Source of the DNA: Hydractinia symbiolongicarpus
Taxonomy: Eukaryota > Cnidaria > Hydrozoa > Anthoathecata > Hydractiniidae
Reading direction: 5' to 3'
DNA length: 64,000 bases
Assembly (NCBI RefSeq): GCF_029227915.1
Contig: NC_079882.1
Location: 1,054,001-1,118,000, forward strand
In this document: one piece after another, positions 38,101 to 51,285 of the stretch
Position numbering within the stretch: position 1 is the stretch's first letter
How the letters are laid out: each line of letters starts with the position of its first letter
The notes under the pieces: generated by a model
The model's database searches: none
Told to the model about the DNA's origin: nothing
What the model saw: the letters and a program-made list of their open reading frames with translations, nothing else
Program-made: the position numbers and the translations under genes

Positions 38101-39274
38101 AGTGTAATCGCTGAGTTGCGGCAATCATGTCAAATTAAGAAGAATGTTATTTCTTGGAGTCCAATTGTCTCACTTATAACATTTATAAGGTCACAGTCTA
38201 AAATCAGTTCAATTAAGACTCACAGTCAATCGTTTCACTGTTAAAAGCGATGCAACCTAGTAATAACAGATAAATATCGCTAAATACATGTTGGTACGAA
38301 TATGTGACACAACTGTTATAACTCAAACGGACTGACACCTTTAGAAAGTCAATGAAATGTACTTTTTGAATCTGTCGCTATTTCTTCAGCGCGCGATAAC
38401 GGCTAGGATTGGTCCCACAGTAAAAATGACTTATTTATCTAAATTTTTAAATGAAGTGCTACCACAGCGCCCAGTGTAATTGCTGAGTTCCGGTAATCAC
38501 GAGAAATTAAAAAAAAAAGTTATTTCTTGGAGTCCAATTGTCTCACTTATAACATTTATAAGGTCACAGTCCAAAATCAGTTCAATTAAGTCCCACAGTC
38601 AATCGTTTCACTGTTAAAAGCGATGCAACCTAGTAATATGAGAAAAATATCGCTAAATACATGTTGGTACGAATATGTGACGCAACCGTTGTAACTGAAG
38701 CGGATTGATACCGTTAGAAAGTGAATGAAATGTAGTATTTGAAACTGTGTGTATTTCTTCAGCGCGCGATAACGGCTAGGATTGGTCCCACAGAAAAAAA
38801 TTACTTTTTTATCCTAATTTTTAATTGAAGCGCTACAACAGAGCCCAGTGTAATCGCTAAGTTTCGGCAATCATGTCAAATTAAGAAGAATGTTATTTCT
38901 TGGAGTCCAATTATCCCACTTTCACATTAATAAAGTCACAGTCCATAATCAGTTCAATTATGTCCCACAGTCAATCGTTTCATTGTTAAAAGCGATGCAA
39001 CCTAGTAATACCAGAAAAATATCGCTAAATACATGTTGGTACGAATATGTCACCAAATCGTTGTAACTCCAACGGACTGATACCGATAGAAAATCATTGA
39101 ACTGTACTATTTGAAACTGTCGCTATTTCTTCAGCGCGCAATAACGGCTAGGATTGGTCCCACAGTAAAAATTGACTTTTGTATCTAAATTTTTAAATGA
39201 AGCGCTACCACAGCGTCCAGTGTAATCACTGAGTTCCGGCAATCAGGTCAAATTAAGAAGAATGTTATTTCTTG
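35177..39274. repeat. Mosaic segment of Z, Y, Q, T, X and S monomers
   Basis: Starts: 35177 (Z), 35549 (Y), 35922 (Y), 36295 (Q), 36668 (T), 37040 (X), 37413 (Y), 37785 (S), 38157 (Y), 38530 (Q) and 38903 (Z). No single period fits. Matching pairs lie at several offsets: 33687-34560 with 37040-37913 (3,353 bp, shared AAGCAATGC); 36295 with 38530 (2,235 bp, shared CAGAAAAAAATTAC and TATCCTAATTTTTAATTG); 35177 with 38903 (3,726 bp). Longer A-runs occur at about 35900, 36277 and 38510. I see nothing but satellite. Confidence 0.8.
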
Positions 39275-42200
39275 GAGTCCATTTGTCTCCTTTATCACAT
39301 TTATCAGGTCACAGTCCAAAGTTAGTTCAATTAAGTCCCACAGTCAATCGTTTCATTGTTAAAGGCAATGCAACCTAGTAATATCAGTAAAATATCGCTA
39401 AATACATGTTGGTACGAATATGTGACCCAACCGTTGTAACTCAAACGGACTGACACCGTTAGAAAGTCAATGAAATGTAGTTTTTGAAGCTGTCTCTATT
39501 TCTTCAGCGCGTGCTAACGGCTACGATTGGTCCTACAGTACGAAATGACTTATTTATCTACATTTTTAAATAAAGCGATACCACAGCGCCCAGTGTAATT
39601 GCTGAGTTCCGGTAATGACGTGAAATTAAGAAAAATGTTATTTCTTGGAGTCCAATTGTCTCACTTACAACATTTATTACGTGACAGTCCAAAATCAGGT
39701 CAATTAAGTCCCACAGTCAGTCGTTTCACCGTTAAAAGCGATGCAACCTAGTAATATGAGAAAAATATCGCTAAATACATGTTGGTACGAGTTTGTGACG
39801 CAACCGTTGTAACTGAAGCGGATTGATACCGCTAGAAAGTGAATGAAATGTAGTTTTTGAAACTGTCGCTATTTCTTTAGCGCGCAATAACGGCCAGGAT
39901 TGGTTCCACAGTAAATATGACTTATTTATCTAAATTTTTAAATGAAGCGCTACCACAGCGCCCAGTGTAATTGCTGAGTTCCGGTTATCACGTGAAATTA
40001 AGAAAAATGTTATTTCTTGGAGTCCAATTGTCTCACTTATAACGTTTATAAGGCTACAGTCCAAAATCAGTTCAATTAAGTCCCACAGTCAATCGTTTGA
40101 CTGTTAAAAGCGATGCAACCTAGTAATATGAGAAAAATATCGCTAAATACATGTTGGTGCGAATATGTGACGCCACCGTTGTAACTGAAGCGGATTGATA
40201 CCGCTAGAAAGTGAATGAAATGTAGTTTTTGAAACTGTCGCTATTTCTTCAGCGTGCGATAACGGCTAGGATTGGTTCCACAGTAAAAATTGACTTTTTT
40301 ATCTAAATTTTTAAATGAAGCGCTACCACGGCGCCCAGTGTAATCGCTGAGTTGCGGCAATCATGTCAAATTAAGAAAAATGTTATTTCTTGGAGCCCAA
40401 TTGTCTCACTTATAACATTTATAAGGTCACAGTCTAAAATCAGTTCAATTAAGACTCACAGTCAATCGTTTCACTGTTAAAAGCGATGCAACCTAGTAAT
40501 AACAGATAAATATCGCTAAATACATGTTGGTGCTAATATGTGACGCTACCGTTGTAACTGAAGCAGATTGATACCGTTAGAAAGTCAATGAAATGTAGTT
40601 TTTGAAACTGTCGCTATTTCTTTAGCGCGCAATAACGGCCAGGATTGGTCCCACAGTAAAAATGACTTATTTATCAACATTTTTAAATAAAGCGATACCC
40701 CAGCGACCAGCGTAATCGCTGAGTTCCGGCAATCATGTCAAATTAAGAAGAATGTTATTTCTTGGAGTCCAATTGTCTCACTTATAACATTTATAAGGTC
40801 ACAGTCCAAAGTTTGTTAAACTAAGTCCCACAGTCAATCGTTTCATTGTTAAAAGCGATGTAACCTAGTAATACCAGAAAAATATCGCTAAACACATGTT
40901 GGTACGAATATGTGACCAAATCGTTGTAACTCCAACGGACTGATACCATTAGAAAATCAATGAAATGTACTATTTGAAACTGTCGCTATTTCTTCAGCGC
41001 GCAATAACGGCTAGGATTGGTCCCACAGTAAAAATGGACTTTTGTATCTAAATTTTTTAATGAAGCGCTACCACAGCGTCCAGTGTAATCACTGAGTTCC
41101 GGCAATCAGGTCAAATTAAGAAGAATGTTATTTCTTGGAGTCCATTTGTCTCCTTTATCACATTTATCAGGTCACAGTCCAAAGTTAGTTCAATTAAGTC
41201 CCACAGTCAATCGTTTCATTGTTAAACGCGATGCAACCTAGTAATACCAGAAAAATATCGCTAAATACATGTTGGTACGAATATGTGACCAAATCGTTGT
41301 AACTCCAACGGACTGATACCGTTAGAAAATCAATGAAATGTACTATTTGAAACTGTCGCTATTTCTTCAGCGCGCAATAACGGCTAGGATTGGTCCCACA
41401 GTAAAAATTGACTTTTTTATCTGTATTTTTAAATGAAGCGCTACCACAGGGTCCAGTGTAATCACTGAGTTCTGCCAATCAGGTCAAATTAAGAAGAATG
41501 TTATTTCTTGGAGTCCATTTGTCTCCTTTATCACATTTATCAGGTCACAGTCCAAAGTTAGTTTAATTAAGTCCCACAGTCAATCGTTTCATTGTTAATG
41601 GCGATGCAACCTAGTAATATCAGTAAAATATCGCCAAATACATGTTGGTACGAATATGTGACCCAACCGTTGTAACTCAAACGGACTGACACCGTTAGAA
41701 AGTCAATGAAATGTAGTTTTTGAAGCTGTCTCTGTTTCTTCAGCGCGTCCTAACGGCTACGATTGGTCCTACAGTACAAAATAACTTATTGATCTACATT
41801 TTTAAATAAAGCGATACCCCAGCGACCAGCGTAATCGCTGAGTTCCGGCAATCACGTCAAACTAAGAAAAATGTTATTTCTTGGAGTCCAATTGTCTCAC
41901 TTACAACATTTATTACGTCACAGTCCAAAATCAGGTCAATTAAGTCCCACAGTCAATCGTTTCACCGTTAAAAGCGATGCAACCTAGTAATATGAGAAAA
42001 ATATCGCTAAATACATGTTGGTACGAGTATGTGACGCAACCGTTGTAACTGAAGCGGATTGATACCGTTAGAAAGTAAATGAAATGTAGTTTTTTGAAAC
42101 TGTCGCTATTTCTTTAGCGCGCAATAACGGCCAGGATTGGTTCCACAGTAAATATGACTTACTTATCTAAATTTTTAAATGAAGCGCTACCACAGCGCCC

Positions 42201-43375
42201 AGTGTAATTGCTGAGTTCCGGTAATCACGTGAAATTAAAAAAAATGTTATTTCTTGGAGTCCAATTGTCTTACTTATAACGTTTATAAGGCTAAAGTCCA
42301 AAATCAGTTCAATTAAGTCCCACAGTCAATCGCTTGACTGTTAAAAGCGATGCAACCTAGTAATATGAGAAAAATATCGCTAAATACATGTTGGTACGAA
42401 TATGTGACGCAACCGTTGTAACTGAAGCGGATTGATACCGTTAGAAAGTGAATGAAACGTAGTATTTGAAACTGTCGCTATTTCTTCAGCGTGCGATAAC
42501 AGCTAGGATTGGTTCCACAGTAAAAATTGACTTTGTTATCTAAATTTTTAAATGAAGCGCTACCACGGCGCCCAGTGTAATCGCTGAGTTGCGGCAATCA
42601 CGTGAAATTAAGAAAAATGTTATTTCTTGGAGTCCAATTGTCTCACTTATAACATTTATAAGGTCACAGTCCAAAATCAGTTCAATTAAGTCCCACAGTC
42701 AATCGTTTCACTGTTAAAAGCGATGCAACCTAGTAATATGAGAAAAATATCGCTAAATACATGTTGGTACGAATATGTGACGCAACCGTTGTAACTGAAG
42801 CGGAGTGATACCGTTAGAAAGTAAATGAAATGTAGTATTTGAAACTTTCGCTATTTCTTCAGTGTGCGACAACGGCTAGGATCGTTTCCACAGTAAAAAT
42901 TGACTTTTTTATCTAAATTTTTAAATGAGGCGCTACCACGGCACCCAGTGTAATCACTGAGTTGCGGCAATCATGTCAAATTAAGAAGAATGTTATTTCT
43001 TGGAGTCCAATTGTCTCACTTATAACATTTATAAGGTCACAGTCCTAAATCAGTTTACTTAAGTCCCACAGTCAATCGTTTCATTGTTAAAAGCGATGCA
43101 ACCTAGTAATACCAGAAAAATATCGCTAAATACATTTTGGTACGAATATGTGACCCACCTGTTGCAACTGAAACGAACTGACACCGTCAGAAAGTCAATG
43201 AAATGTAGTTTTTGAAGCTGTCTCTATTTCTTCAGCGCGTCCTAACAGCTACGATTGGTGCCACAGTACAAAATGACTTACTTATCTAAATCTTTAAATG
43301 AAGCGCTACCACAGCGTTCAGTGTAATCGCTGAGTTCCAGCAATCACGTCAAACTAAGAAAAATGTTATTTCTTG
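39275..43375. repeat. Mosaic segment of W, S, X, Y, V, R and Q monomers
   Basis: Starts: 39275 (W), 39648 (S), 40020 (X), 40393 (Y, GAGCCC lead), 40765 (V), 41138 (W), 41511 (W), 41884 (S), 42257 (X), 42630 (Q) and 43003 (R-like). A single-monomer duplication is visible: ACTCCAACGGACTG lies at 40929 and 41301, 372 bp apart, and two W fronts follow in succession. The stretch 42130-42770 matches 51160-51800 at an offset of 9,029 bp (shared CGCTTGACTG and TTGCGGCAATCACGTG). Confidence 0.8.
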
Positions 43376-46300
43376 GAGTCCAATTGTCTCACTTACAACA
43401 TTTATTACGTCACAGTCCAAAATCAGGTCAATTAAGTCCCACAGTCAATCGTTTCACCGTTAAAAGCGATGCAACCTAGTAATAACAGATAAATATCGCT
43501 AAATACATGTTGGTACGAATATGTGACCCAACCGTTATAACTCAAACGGACTGACACCTTTAGAAAGTCAATGAAATGTACTTTTTGAATCTGTCGCTAT
43601 TTCTTCAGCGCGCGATAACGGTTAGGATTGGTCCCACAGTAAAAATGACTTATTTATCTAAATTTTTAATTGAAATGCTACCACAGCGCCCAGTGTAATT
43701 GCTCAGTTCCGGTAATCACGTGAAATGAAGAAAAATGTTATTTCTTGGAGTCCAATTGTCTCACTTATAACATTTATAAGGTCACAGTCCAAAATCAGTT
43801 CAATTAAGTCCCACAGTCAATCGTTTCACTGTTAAAAGCGATGCAACCTAGTAATATGAGAAAAATATCGCTAAATACATGTTGGTACGAATATGTGACG
43901 CAACCGTTGTAGCTGAAGCGGATTGATACCGTTAGAAAGTGAATGAAATGTAGTATTTGAAACTGTCGCTATTTCTTCAGCGTTCGACAACGGCTAGGAT
44001 CGGTTCCACAGTAAAAATTGACTTTTTTATCTAAATTTTTAAATAAGGCGCTACCACGGAACCCAGTGTAATCGTTGAGTTGCGGCAATCATGTCAAATT
44101 AAGAAGAATGTTATTTCTTGGAGTCCAATTGTCTCACTTATAACATTTATAAGGTCACAGTCCTAAATCAGTTTAATTAAGTCTCACAGTCAATCGTTTC
44201 ACTGTTAAAAGCGATGCAACCTAGTAATATGAGAAAAGTATCGCTAAATACATGTTGGTGCTAATATGTGACACTACCGTTGTAACTGAAGCAGATTGAT
44301 ACCGTTTGAAAGTCAATGAAATGTAGTTTTTGAAACTGTCGCTATTTCTTCAGCACGTGATAACGGCTAGGATTGGTCCCACAGTAAAAATGACTTATTT
44401 ATCTAAATCTTTAAATGAAGCGCTACCACAGCGTTCAGTGTAATCGCTGAGTTCCGGCAATCACGTCAAACTAAGAAAAATGTTATTTCTTGGAGTCCAA
44501 TTGTCTCACTTACAACATTTATTACGTCACAGTCCAAAATCAGGTCAATTAAGTCCCACAGTCAATCGTTTCACCGTTAAAAGCGATGCAACTTAGTAAT
44601 ATGAGAAAAAAATCGCTAAATACATGTTGGTACGAGTATATGACGCAACCGTTGTAACTGAAGCGGATTGATACCGTTAGAGAGTGAATGAAATGTAATT
44701 TTTGAAACTGTCGCTATTTCTATAGCGCGCAATAACGGCCAGGATTGGTCCCACAGTAAATATGACTTATTTATCTAATGTTTTAAATAGAGCGCTACCA
44801 CAGCACACAGTGTTATCGCTGAGTTCCAGCAGTCGCGTCAAATTAAGAAGAATGTTATTTGTTGGAGTCCAATTTTCTTATTTATCACATTTATCAGGTC
44901 ACAGTCCAAAGTTAGTTCAATTAAGTCCCACAGTCAATCGTTTCAATATTAAAAGCGATGCAACCTAGTAATACCAGAAAAAAATCGCTAAATACATGTT
45001 GGTACGAATATGTGACCCACCTGTTGTAACTGAAACGAACTGACACCGCTAGAAAGTCAATGAAATGTAGTTTTTGAAGCTGTCTATATTTCTTCAGCGC
45101 GTCCTAACGGCTACGATTGGTCCCACAGTACAAAATGACTTATTTATCTACATTTTTAAATAAAGCGATACCCCAGCGACCAGCGTAATCGCTGAGTTCC
45201 GGCAATCATGTCAAATTAAGAAGAAAGTTATTTTTTGGAGTCCAATTGTCTCACTTATAACATTTATAAGGTCACAGTTTATAAGGTCACAGTTCAATTT
45301 AGTCCCACAGTCAATCGTTTCAGTGTTAAAAGCGATGCAACCTAGTAATATGAGAAAAATATCGCTAAATACATGTTGGTACGAGTATGTTGTAACTGAA
45401 GCGGATTGATACCGTTAGAAAGTGAATGAAATTTAGTTTCTGAAACTGTCGCTATTTCTTTAGCGCGCAATAACGGTCAGGATTGGTCCCACAGTAAAAA
45501 TGACCTATTTATCTAATTTTTTAAATGGAGCGCTACCACAGCACACAGTGTAATCGCTGAGTTCCAGCAATCACGTCAAATTAAGAAGGATGTTATTTGT
45601 TGGAGTCCAATTTTCTCATTTATCACATTTATCCGGTCACAGTCCAGAGTTAGTTCAATTAAGTCCCACAGTCAATCCTTTCATTGTTAAAAGCGATGCA
45701 ACCTAGTAATACCAGAAAAATATCGCTAAATACATGTTGGTACGAATATGTGACCCACCTGTTGTAACTGAAACGAACTGACACCGTCAGAAAGTCAATG
45801 AAATGTAGTTTTTGAAGCTGTCTCTATTTCTTCAGCGCGTCCTAACAGCTACGATTGGTGCCACAGTACAAAATGACTTACTTATCTATATTTTTAAATA
45901 AAGCGATACCCCAGCGACCAGCGTAATCGCTGAGTTCCGGCAATCATGTCAAATTAAGAAGAATGTTATTTCTTGGAGTCCAATTGTCTCACTTATAATA
46001 TTTATAAGGTCAAAGTTTATAAGGTCAAAGTTCAATTTAGTCCCACAGTCAATCGGTTCACTGTTAAAAGCGATGCAACCTAGTAATATGAGAAAAATAT
46101 CGCTAAATACATGTTGCTGCGAATATGTGACGCTACCGTTGTAACTGAAGCAGATTGATACCGTTAGAAAGTCAATGAAATGTAGTTTTTGAAACTGTCG
46201 CTATTTTTTCAGCGCGTGATAACGGCTAGGATTGGTCCCACAGTAAAAATGACTTATTTATCTAACTCTTTATATGAAGCGCTACCACAGCGTTCAGTGT

Positions 46301-47169
46301 AATTGCTGAGTTCCGGCAATCACGTCAAACTAAGAAAAATGTTATTTCTTGGAGTCCAATTGTCTCACTTGCAACATTTATTACGTCACAGTCCAAAATC
46401 AGGTCAATTAAGTCCCACAGTCAATCGTTTCACCGTTAAAAGCGATGCAACCTAGTAATATGAGAAAAATATCGCTAAATACATGTTGGTACGAGTATGT
46501 GACGCAACCGTTGTAACTGAAGCAGATTGATACCGTTAGAAAGTGAATGAAATGTAGTTTCTGAAACTGTCGCTATTTCTTTAGCGCGCAATAACGGCCA
46601 GGATTGGTCCCACAGTAAAAATGACTTATTTATCTAATGTTTTAAATGGAGCGCTACCACAGCACACAGTGTAATCGCTGAGTTCCAGCAATCGCGTCGA
46701 AATAAGAAGAATGTTATTTCTTGGAGTCCAATTTTCTCATTTATCACATTTATCAGGTCACAGTCCAAAGTTAGTTCAATTAAGTCCCACAGTCAATCGT
46801 TTCAATGTTAAAAGCGATGCAACCTAGTAATACCAGAAAAATATCACTAAATACATGTTGGTACGAATATGTGACCCACCTATTGTAACTGAAACGAACT
46901 GACACCGTTAGAAAGTCAATGAAATGTAGTTTTTGAAGCTGTCTCTATTTCTTCAGCGCGTCCTAACGGCTACGATTGGTCCCACAGTACAAAATGACTT
47001 ATTTATCTACATTTTTAAATAAAACGATACCCCAGCGGCCAGCGTAATCGCTGAGTTCCGGCAATCATGTCAAATTAAGAAGAATGTTATTTCTTGGAGT
47101 CCAATTGTCTCACTTATAACATATATAAGGTCACAGTCCAAAGTTTGTTAAACTAAGTCCCACAGTCAA
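43376..47169. repeat. 3.8-kb block with a distant copy at 53893-57690
   Basis: Starts: 43376 (S/P fusion), 43748 (Q), 44121 (R), 44493 (S), 44865 (T), 45238 (U, 365 bp), 45603 (T), 45976 (U), 46352 (S), 46724 (T) and 47097 (V). Most monomers match partners 10,517-10,528 bp to the right. Shared rare markers include GTTGTAGCTGAAG, GATGCAACTTA and GCGTCGAAATAAG (46694/57217). The 45603-45975 portion is less alike. The open frame 44762-44968 depends on GTGTTATCG in place of GTGTAATCG. Confidence 0.85.
45238..45602. repeat. U monomer with an 11-bp deletion
   Basis: It has the doubled TTTATAAGGTCACAG, but also GAGTATGTTGTAACTG where its partners read GAGTATGTGACGCAACCG. The loss of 11 bp brings the length to 365. 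The partner at 55755 is intact, so the deletion came after the block duplication. Confidence 0.88.
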
Positions 47170-47469
47170 TCGTTTCATTGTTAAAAGCGGTGCAACCTAG
47201 TAATACCAGAAAAATATCGCTAAATACATGTTGGTACGAACATGTGACCAAATCGTTGTAACTCCAACGGACTGATACCGTTAGAAAGTCAATGATATGT
47301 ACTATTTGAAACTGTCGCTATTTCTTCAGCGCGCAATAACGGCTAGGATTGGTCCCACAGTAAAAATTGACTTTTGTATCTAAATTTTTAAATGAAGCGC
47401 TACCACAGCGTCCAGTGTAATCACTGAGTTCCGGCAATCAGGTCAAATTAGGAAGAATGTTATTTCTTG

Positions 47470-47915
47470 GAGTCCATTTGTCTCCTTTATCACATTCATC
47501 AGGTCATAGTCCAAAGTTAGTTCAATAAAGTCCCACAGTCAATCGTTTCATTGTTAAAGGCGATGCAAGCTAGTAATATCAGTAAAATATCGCTAAATAC
47601 ATGTTGGTACGAATATGTGACCCAACCGTCAGGCGATGCAAGCTAGTAATATCAGTAAAATATCGCTAAATACATGTTGGTACGAATATGTGACCCAACC
47701 GTTGTAACTCAAACGGACTGACACCGTTAGAAAGTCAATGAAATGTAGTTTTTGAAGCTGTCTCTATTTCTTCAGCGCGTCCTAACGGCTACGATTGGTC
47801 CCACAGTACAAAATGACTTATTTATCTACATTTTTAAATAAAGCGATACCCCAGCGGCCAGCGTAATCGCTGAGTTCCGGCAATCATGACAAATTAAAAA
47901 GAATGTTATTTCTTG
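47470..47915. repeat. 446-bp W monomer with a 73-bp internal duplication
   Basis: The segment 47558-47630, beginning AGGCGATGCAAGCTAG, is repeated at 47631-47703. The junction is CCAACCGTC followed by AGGCGATGC. The duplicated stretch includes the conserved CGCTAAATACATGTTGG core, so this monomer carries two cores 73 bp apart. The same junction appears at 63740/63741. Confidence 0.94.
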
Positions 47916-49037
47916 GAGTCCAATTGTCTCACTTATAACATTTATAAGGTCACAGTTTATAAGATCACAGTTCAATTTAGTCCCACGGTCAATCGTTTCA
48001 CTGTTAAAAGCGATGCAACCTAGTAGTATGAGAAAAATATCGCTAAATACATGTTAGTACGAGGATGTGACGCAACCGTTGTAACTGAAGCGGATTGATA
48101 CCGTTAGAAAGTAAATGAAATGTAGTTTTTGAAACAGCCGCTATTTCTTTAGCGCGCAATAACGGCCAGGATTGGTCCCACAGTAAAAATGACTTATTTA
48201 TCTAATGTTTTAAATGGAGCGCTACCACAGCACACAGTGTAATCGCTGAGTTCCAGCAATCGCGTCAAACTAAGAAGAATGTTATTTCTTGGAGTCCAAT
48301 TTTCTCATTTATCACATTTATCAGGTCACAGTCCAAAGTTAGTTCAATTAAGTCCCACAGTCAATCGTTTCAATGTTAAAAGCAATGCAACCTAGTAATA
48401 CCAGAAAAATATCACTAAATACATGTTGGTACGAATATGCGATCCACCTATTGTAACTGAAACGAACTGACACCGTTAGAAAGTCAATGAAATGTAGTTT
48501 TTGAAGCTGTCTCTATTTCTTCAGCGCGTCCTAACGGCTACGATAGGTCCCACAGTACAAAATAACTTATTTATCTACATTTTTAAATAAAACGATACCC
48601 CAGCGGCCAGCGTAATCGCTGAGTTCCGGCAATCATGTCAAATTAAGAAGAATGTTATTTCTTGGAGTCCAATTGTCTCACTTATGACATTTATAAGGTC
48701 ACAGTCCAAAGTTTGTTAAACTAAGTCCCACAGTCAATCGTTTCATTGTTAAAAGCGATGCAACCTAGTAATACCAGAAAAATATCGCTAAATAAATGTT
48801 GGTACGAATATGTGACCAAATCGTTGTAACTCCAACGGACAGATACCGTTAGAAAATCAATGAAATGTACTATTTGAAACTGTCGCTATTTCTTCAGCGC
48901 GCAATAACGGCTAGGATTGGTCCCACAGTAAAAATTGACTTTTGTATCTAAATTTTTAAATGAAGCGCTACCACAGCGTCCAGTGTAATAACTGAGTTCC
49001 GGCAATCAGGTCAAATTAGGAAGAATGTTATTTCTTG
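47916..49037. repeat. U, T and V monomers leading to the 2-mer array
   Basis: Starts 47916 (U, 376 bp), 48292 (T) and 48665 (V). The U monomer has the CCCACGGTCAATCG marker found in the U monomers of the following 2-mer. T and V resemble 46724 and 47097. Minor private changes: GTTAGTACGAGGATG near 48053 and GCGATCCACC near 48439. Confidence 0.84.
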
Positions 49038-49787
49038 GAGTCCATTTGTCTCCTTTATCACATTTATCAGGTCACAGTCCAAAGTTAGTTCAATTACGTC
49101 CCACAGTCAATCGTTTCATTGTTAAAGGCGATGCAAGCTAGTAATATCAGTAAAATATCGCTAAATGCATGTTGGTACGAATATGTGATCCAACCGTTGT
49201 AACTCAAACGGACTGACACCGTTAGAAAGTTAATGAAATGTAGTTTTTGAAGCTGTCTCTATTTCTTCAGCGCGTCCTAACGGCTACGATTGGTCCCACA
49301 GTACAAAATGACTTATTTATCTACATTTTTAAATAAAGCGATACCCCAGCGGCCAGCGTAATCGCTGAGTTCCGGCAATCATGACAAATTAAAAAGAATG
49401 TTATTTCCTGGAGTCCAATTGTCTCACTTATAACATTTATAAGGTCACAGTTTATAAGATCACAGTTCAATTTAGTCCCACGGTCAATCGTTTCACTGTT
49501 AAAAGCGATGCAACCTAGTAATATGAGAAAAATATCGCTTAATACATGTTGGTACGAATATGTGACCCAACCGTTATAACTCAAACGGACTGACACCGTT
49601 AGAAAGTGAATGAAAGGTAGTTTTTGAAACTGTCGCTATTTCTTTAGCGCACAATAACGGCCAGGATTGGTTCCACAGTAAAAATTGACTTTTGTATCTA
49701 AATTTTTAAATGAAGCGCTACCACAGCGTCCAGTGTAATCACTGAGTTCCGGCAATCAGGTCAAATTAGGAAGAATGTTATTTCTTG
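49038..49787. repeat. 2-monomer W-U unit, copy 1 (750 bp)
   Basis: W at 49038 and U at 49411. Markers: CAATTACGTCCCACAG, TAAATGCATGTTGG, GTGATCCAACCG and TTATTTCCTGGAG. The next two units repeat them at 750 and 749 bp. A minus-strand frame of 91 codons (49321-49596) recurs in all three units simply because the DNA is copied. Confidence 0.93.
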
Positions 49788-50536
49788 GAGTCCATTTGTC
49801 TCCTTTATCACATTTATCAGGTCACAGTCCAAAGTTAGTTCAATTACGTCCCACAGTCAATCGTTTCATTGTTAAAGGCGATGCAAGCTAGTAATATCAG
49901 TAAAATATCGCTAAATGCATGTTGGTACGAATATGTGATCCAACCGTTGTAACTCAAACGGACTGACACCGTTAGAAAGTTAATGAAATGTAGTTTTTGA
50001 AGCTGTCTCTATTTCTTCAGCGCGTCCTAACGGCTACGATTGGTCCCACAGTACAAAATGACTTATTTATCTACATTTTTAAATAAAGCGATACCCCAGC
50101 GGCCACCGTAATCGCTGAGTTCCGGCAATCATGACAAATTAAAAAGAATGTTATTTCCTGGAGTCCAATTGTCTCACTTATAACATTTATAAGGTCACAG
50201 TTTATAAGGTCACAGTTCAATTTAGTCCCACGGTCAATCGTTTCACTGTTAAAAGCGATGCAACCTAGTAATATGAGAAAAATATCGCTAAATACATGTT
50301 GGTACGAATATGTGACCCAACCGTTATAACTCAAACGGACTGACACCGTTAGAAAGTGAATGAAAGGTAGTTTTTGAAACTGTCGCTATTTCTTTAGCGC
50401 ACAATAACGGCCAGGATTGGTTCCACAGTAAATATGACTTACTTATCTAAATTTTTAAATGAAGCGCTACCACAGCGTCCAGTGTAATCACTGAGTTCCG
50501 GCAATCAGGTCAAATTAGGAAGAATGTTATTTCTTG
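49788..50536. repeat. 2-monomer W-U unit, copy 2 (749 bp)
   Basis: W at 49788 and U at 50161. It differs from copy 1 at very few positions, for example CGGCCACCG against CGGCCAGCG near 50101, and TATAAGGTCACAG against TATAAGATCACAG in the second 15-mer. It ends with TAAATATGACTTACTTATC, shared with copy 3 and not with copy 1. Confidence 0.93.
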
Positions 50537-51285
50537 GAGTCCATTTGTCTCCTTTATCACATTTATCAGGTCACAGTCCAAAGTTAGTTCAATTACGTCC
50601 CACAGTCAATCGTTTCATTGTTAAAGGCGATGCAAGCTAGTAATATCAGTAAAATATCGCTAAATGCATGTTGGTACGAATATGTGATCCAACCGTTGTA
50701 ACTCAAACGGACTGACACCGTTAGAAAGTTAATGAAATGTAGTTTTTGAAGCTGTCTCTATTTCTTCAGCGCGTCCTAACGGCTACGATTGGTCCCACAG
50801 TACAAAATGACTTATTTATCTACATTTTTAAATAAAGCGATACCCCAGCGGCCAGCGTAATCGCTGAGTTCCGGCAATCATGACAAATTAAAAAGAATGT
50901 TATTTCCTGGAGTCCAATTGTCTCACTTATAACATTTATAAGGTCACAGTTTATAAGGTCACAGTTCAATTTAGTCCCACGGTCAATCGTTTCACTGTTA
51001 AAAGCGATGCAACCTAGTAATATGAGAAAAATATCGCTAAATACATGTTGGTACGAATATGTGACCCAACCGTTATAACTCAAACGGACTGACACCGTTA
51101 GAAAGTGAATGAAAGGTAGTTTTTGAAACTGTCGCTATTTCTTTAGCGCACAATAACGGCCAGGATTGGTTCCACAGTAAATATGACTTACTTATCTAAA
51201 TTTTTAAATGAAGCGCTACCACAGCGCCCAGTGTAATTGCTGAGTTCCGGTTATCACGTGAAATTAAGAAAAATGTTATTTCTTG
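50537..51285. repeat. 2-monomer W-U unit, copy 3 (749 bp)
   Basis: W at 50537 and U at 50910. It is nearly identical to the preceding unit. The self-match ends at about 51230, where GCGTCCAGTGTAATCAC is replaced by GCGCCCAGTGTAATTGC. Confidence 0.93.

Noticed and set aside
44762-44968. 68-codon plus-strand open frame
   Set aside because: T-type monomer with the same latent frame; no independent evidence of coding.
49321-51095. Three nearly identical 91-codon minus-strand frames at 49321-49596, 50071-50346 and 50820-51095
   Set aside because: They are the same stretch of the W-U dimer copied at 750 and 749 bp. A hydrophobic segment in the translation comes from AT-rich repeat sequence; no ribosome-binding or promoter context is seen.
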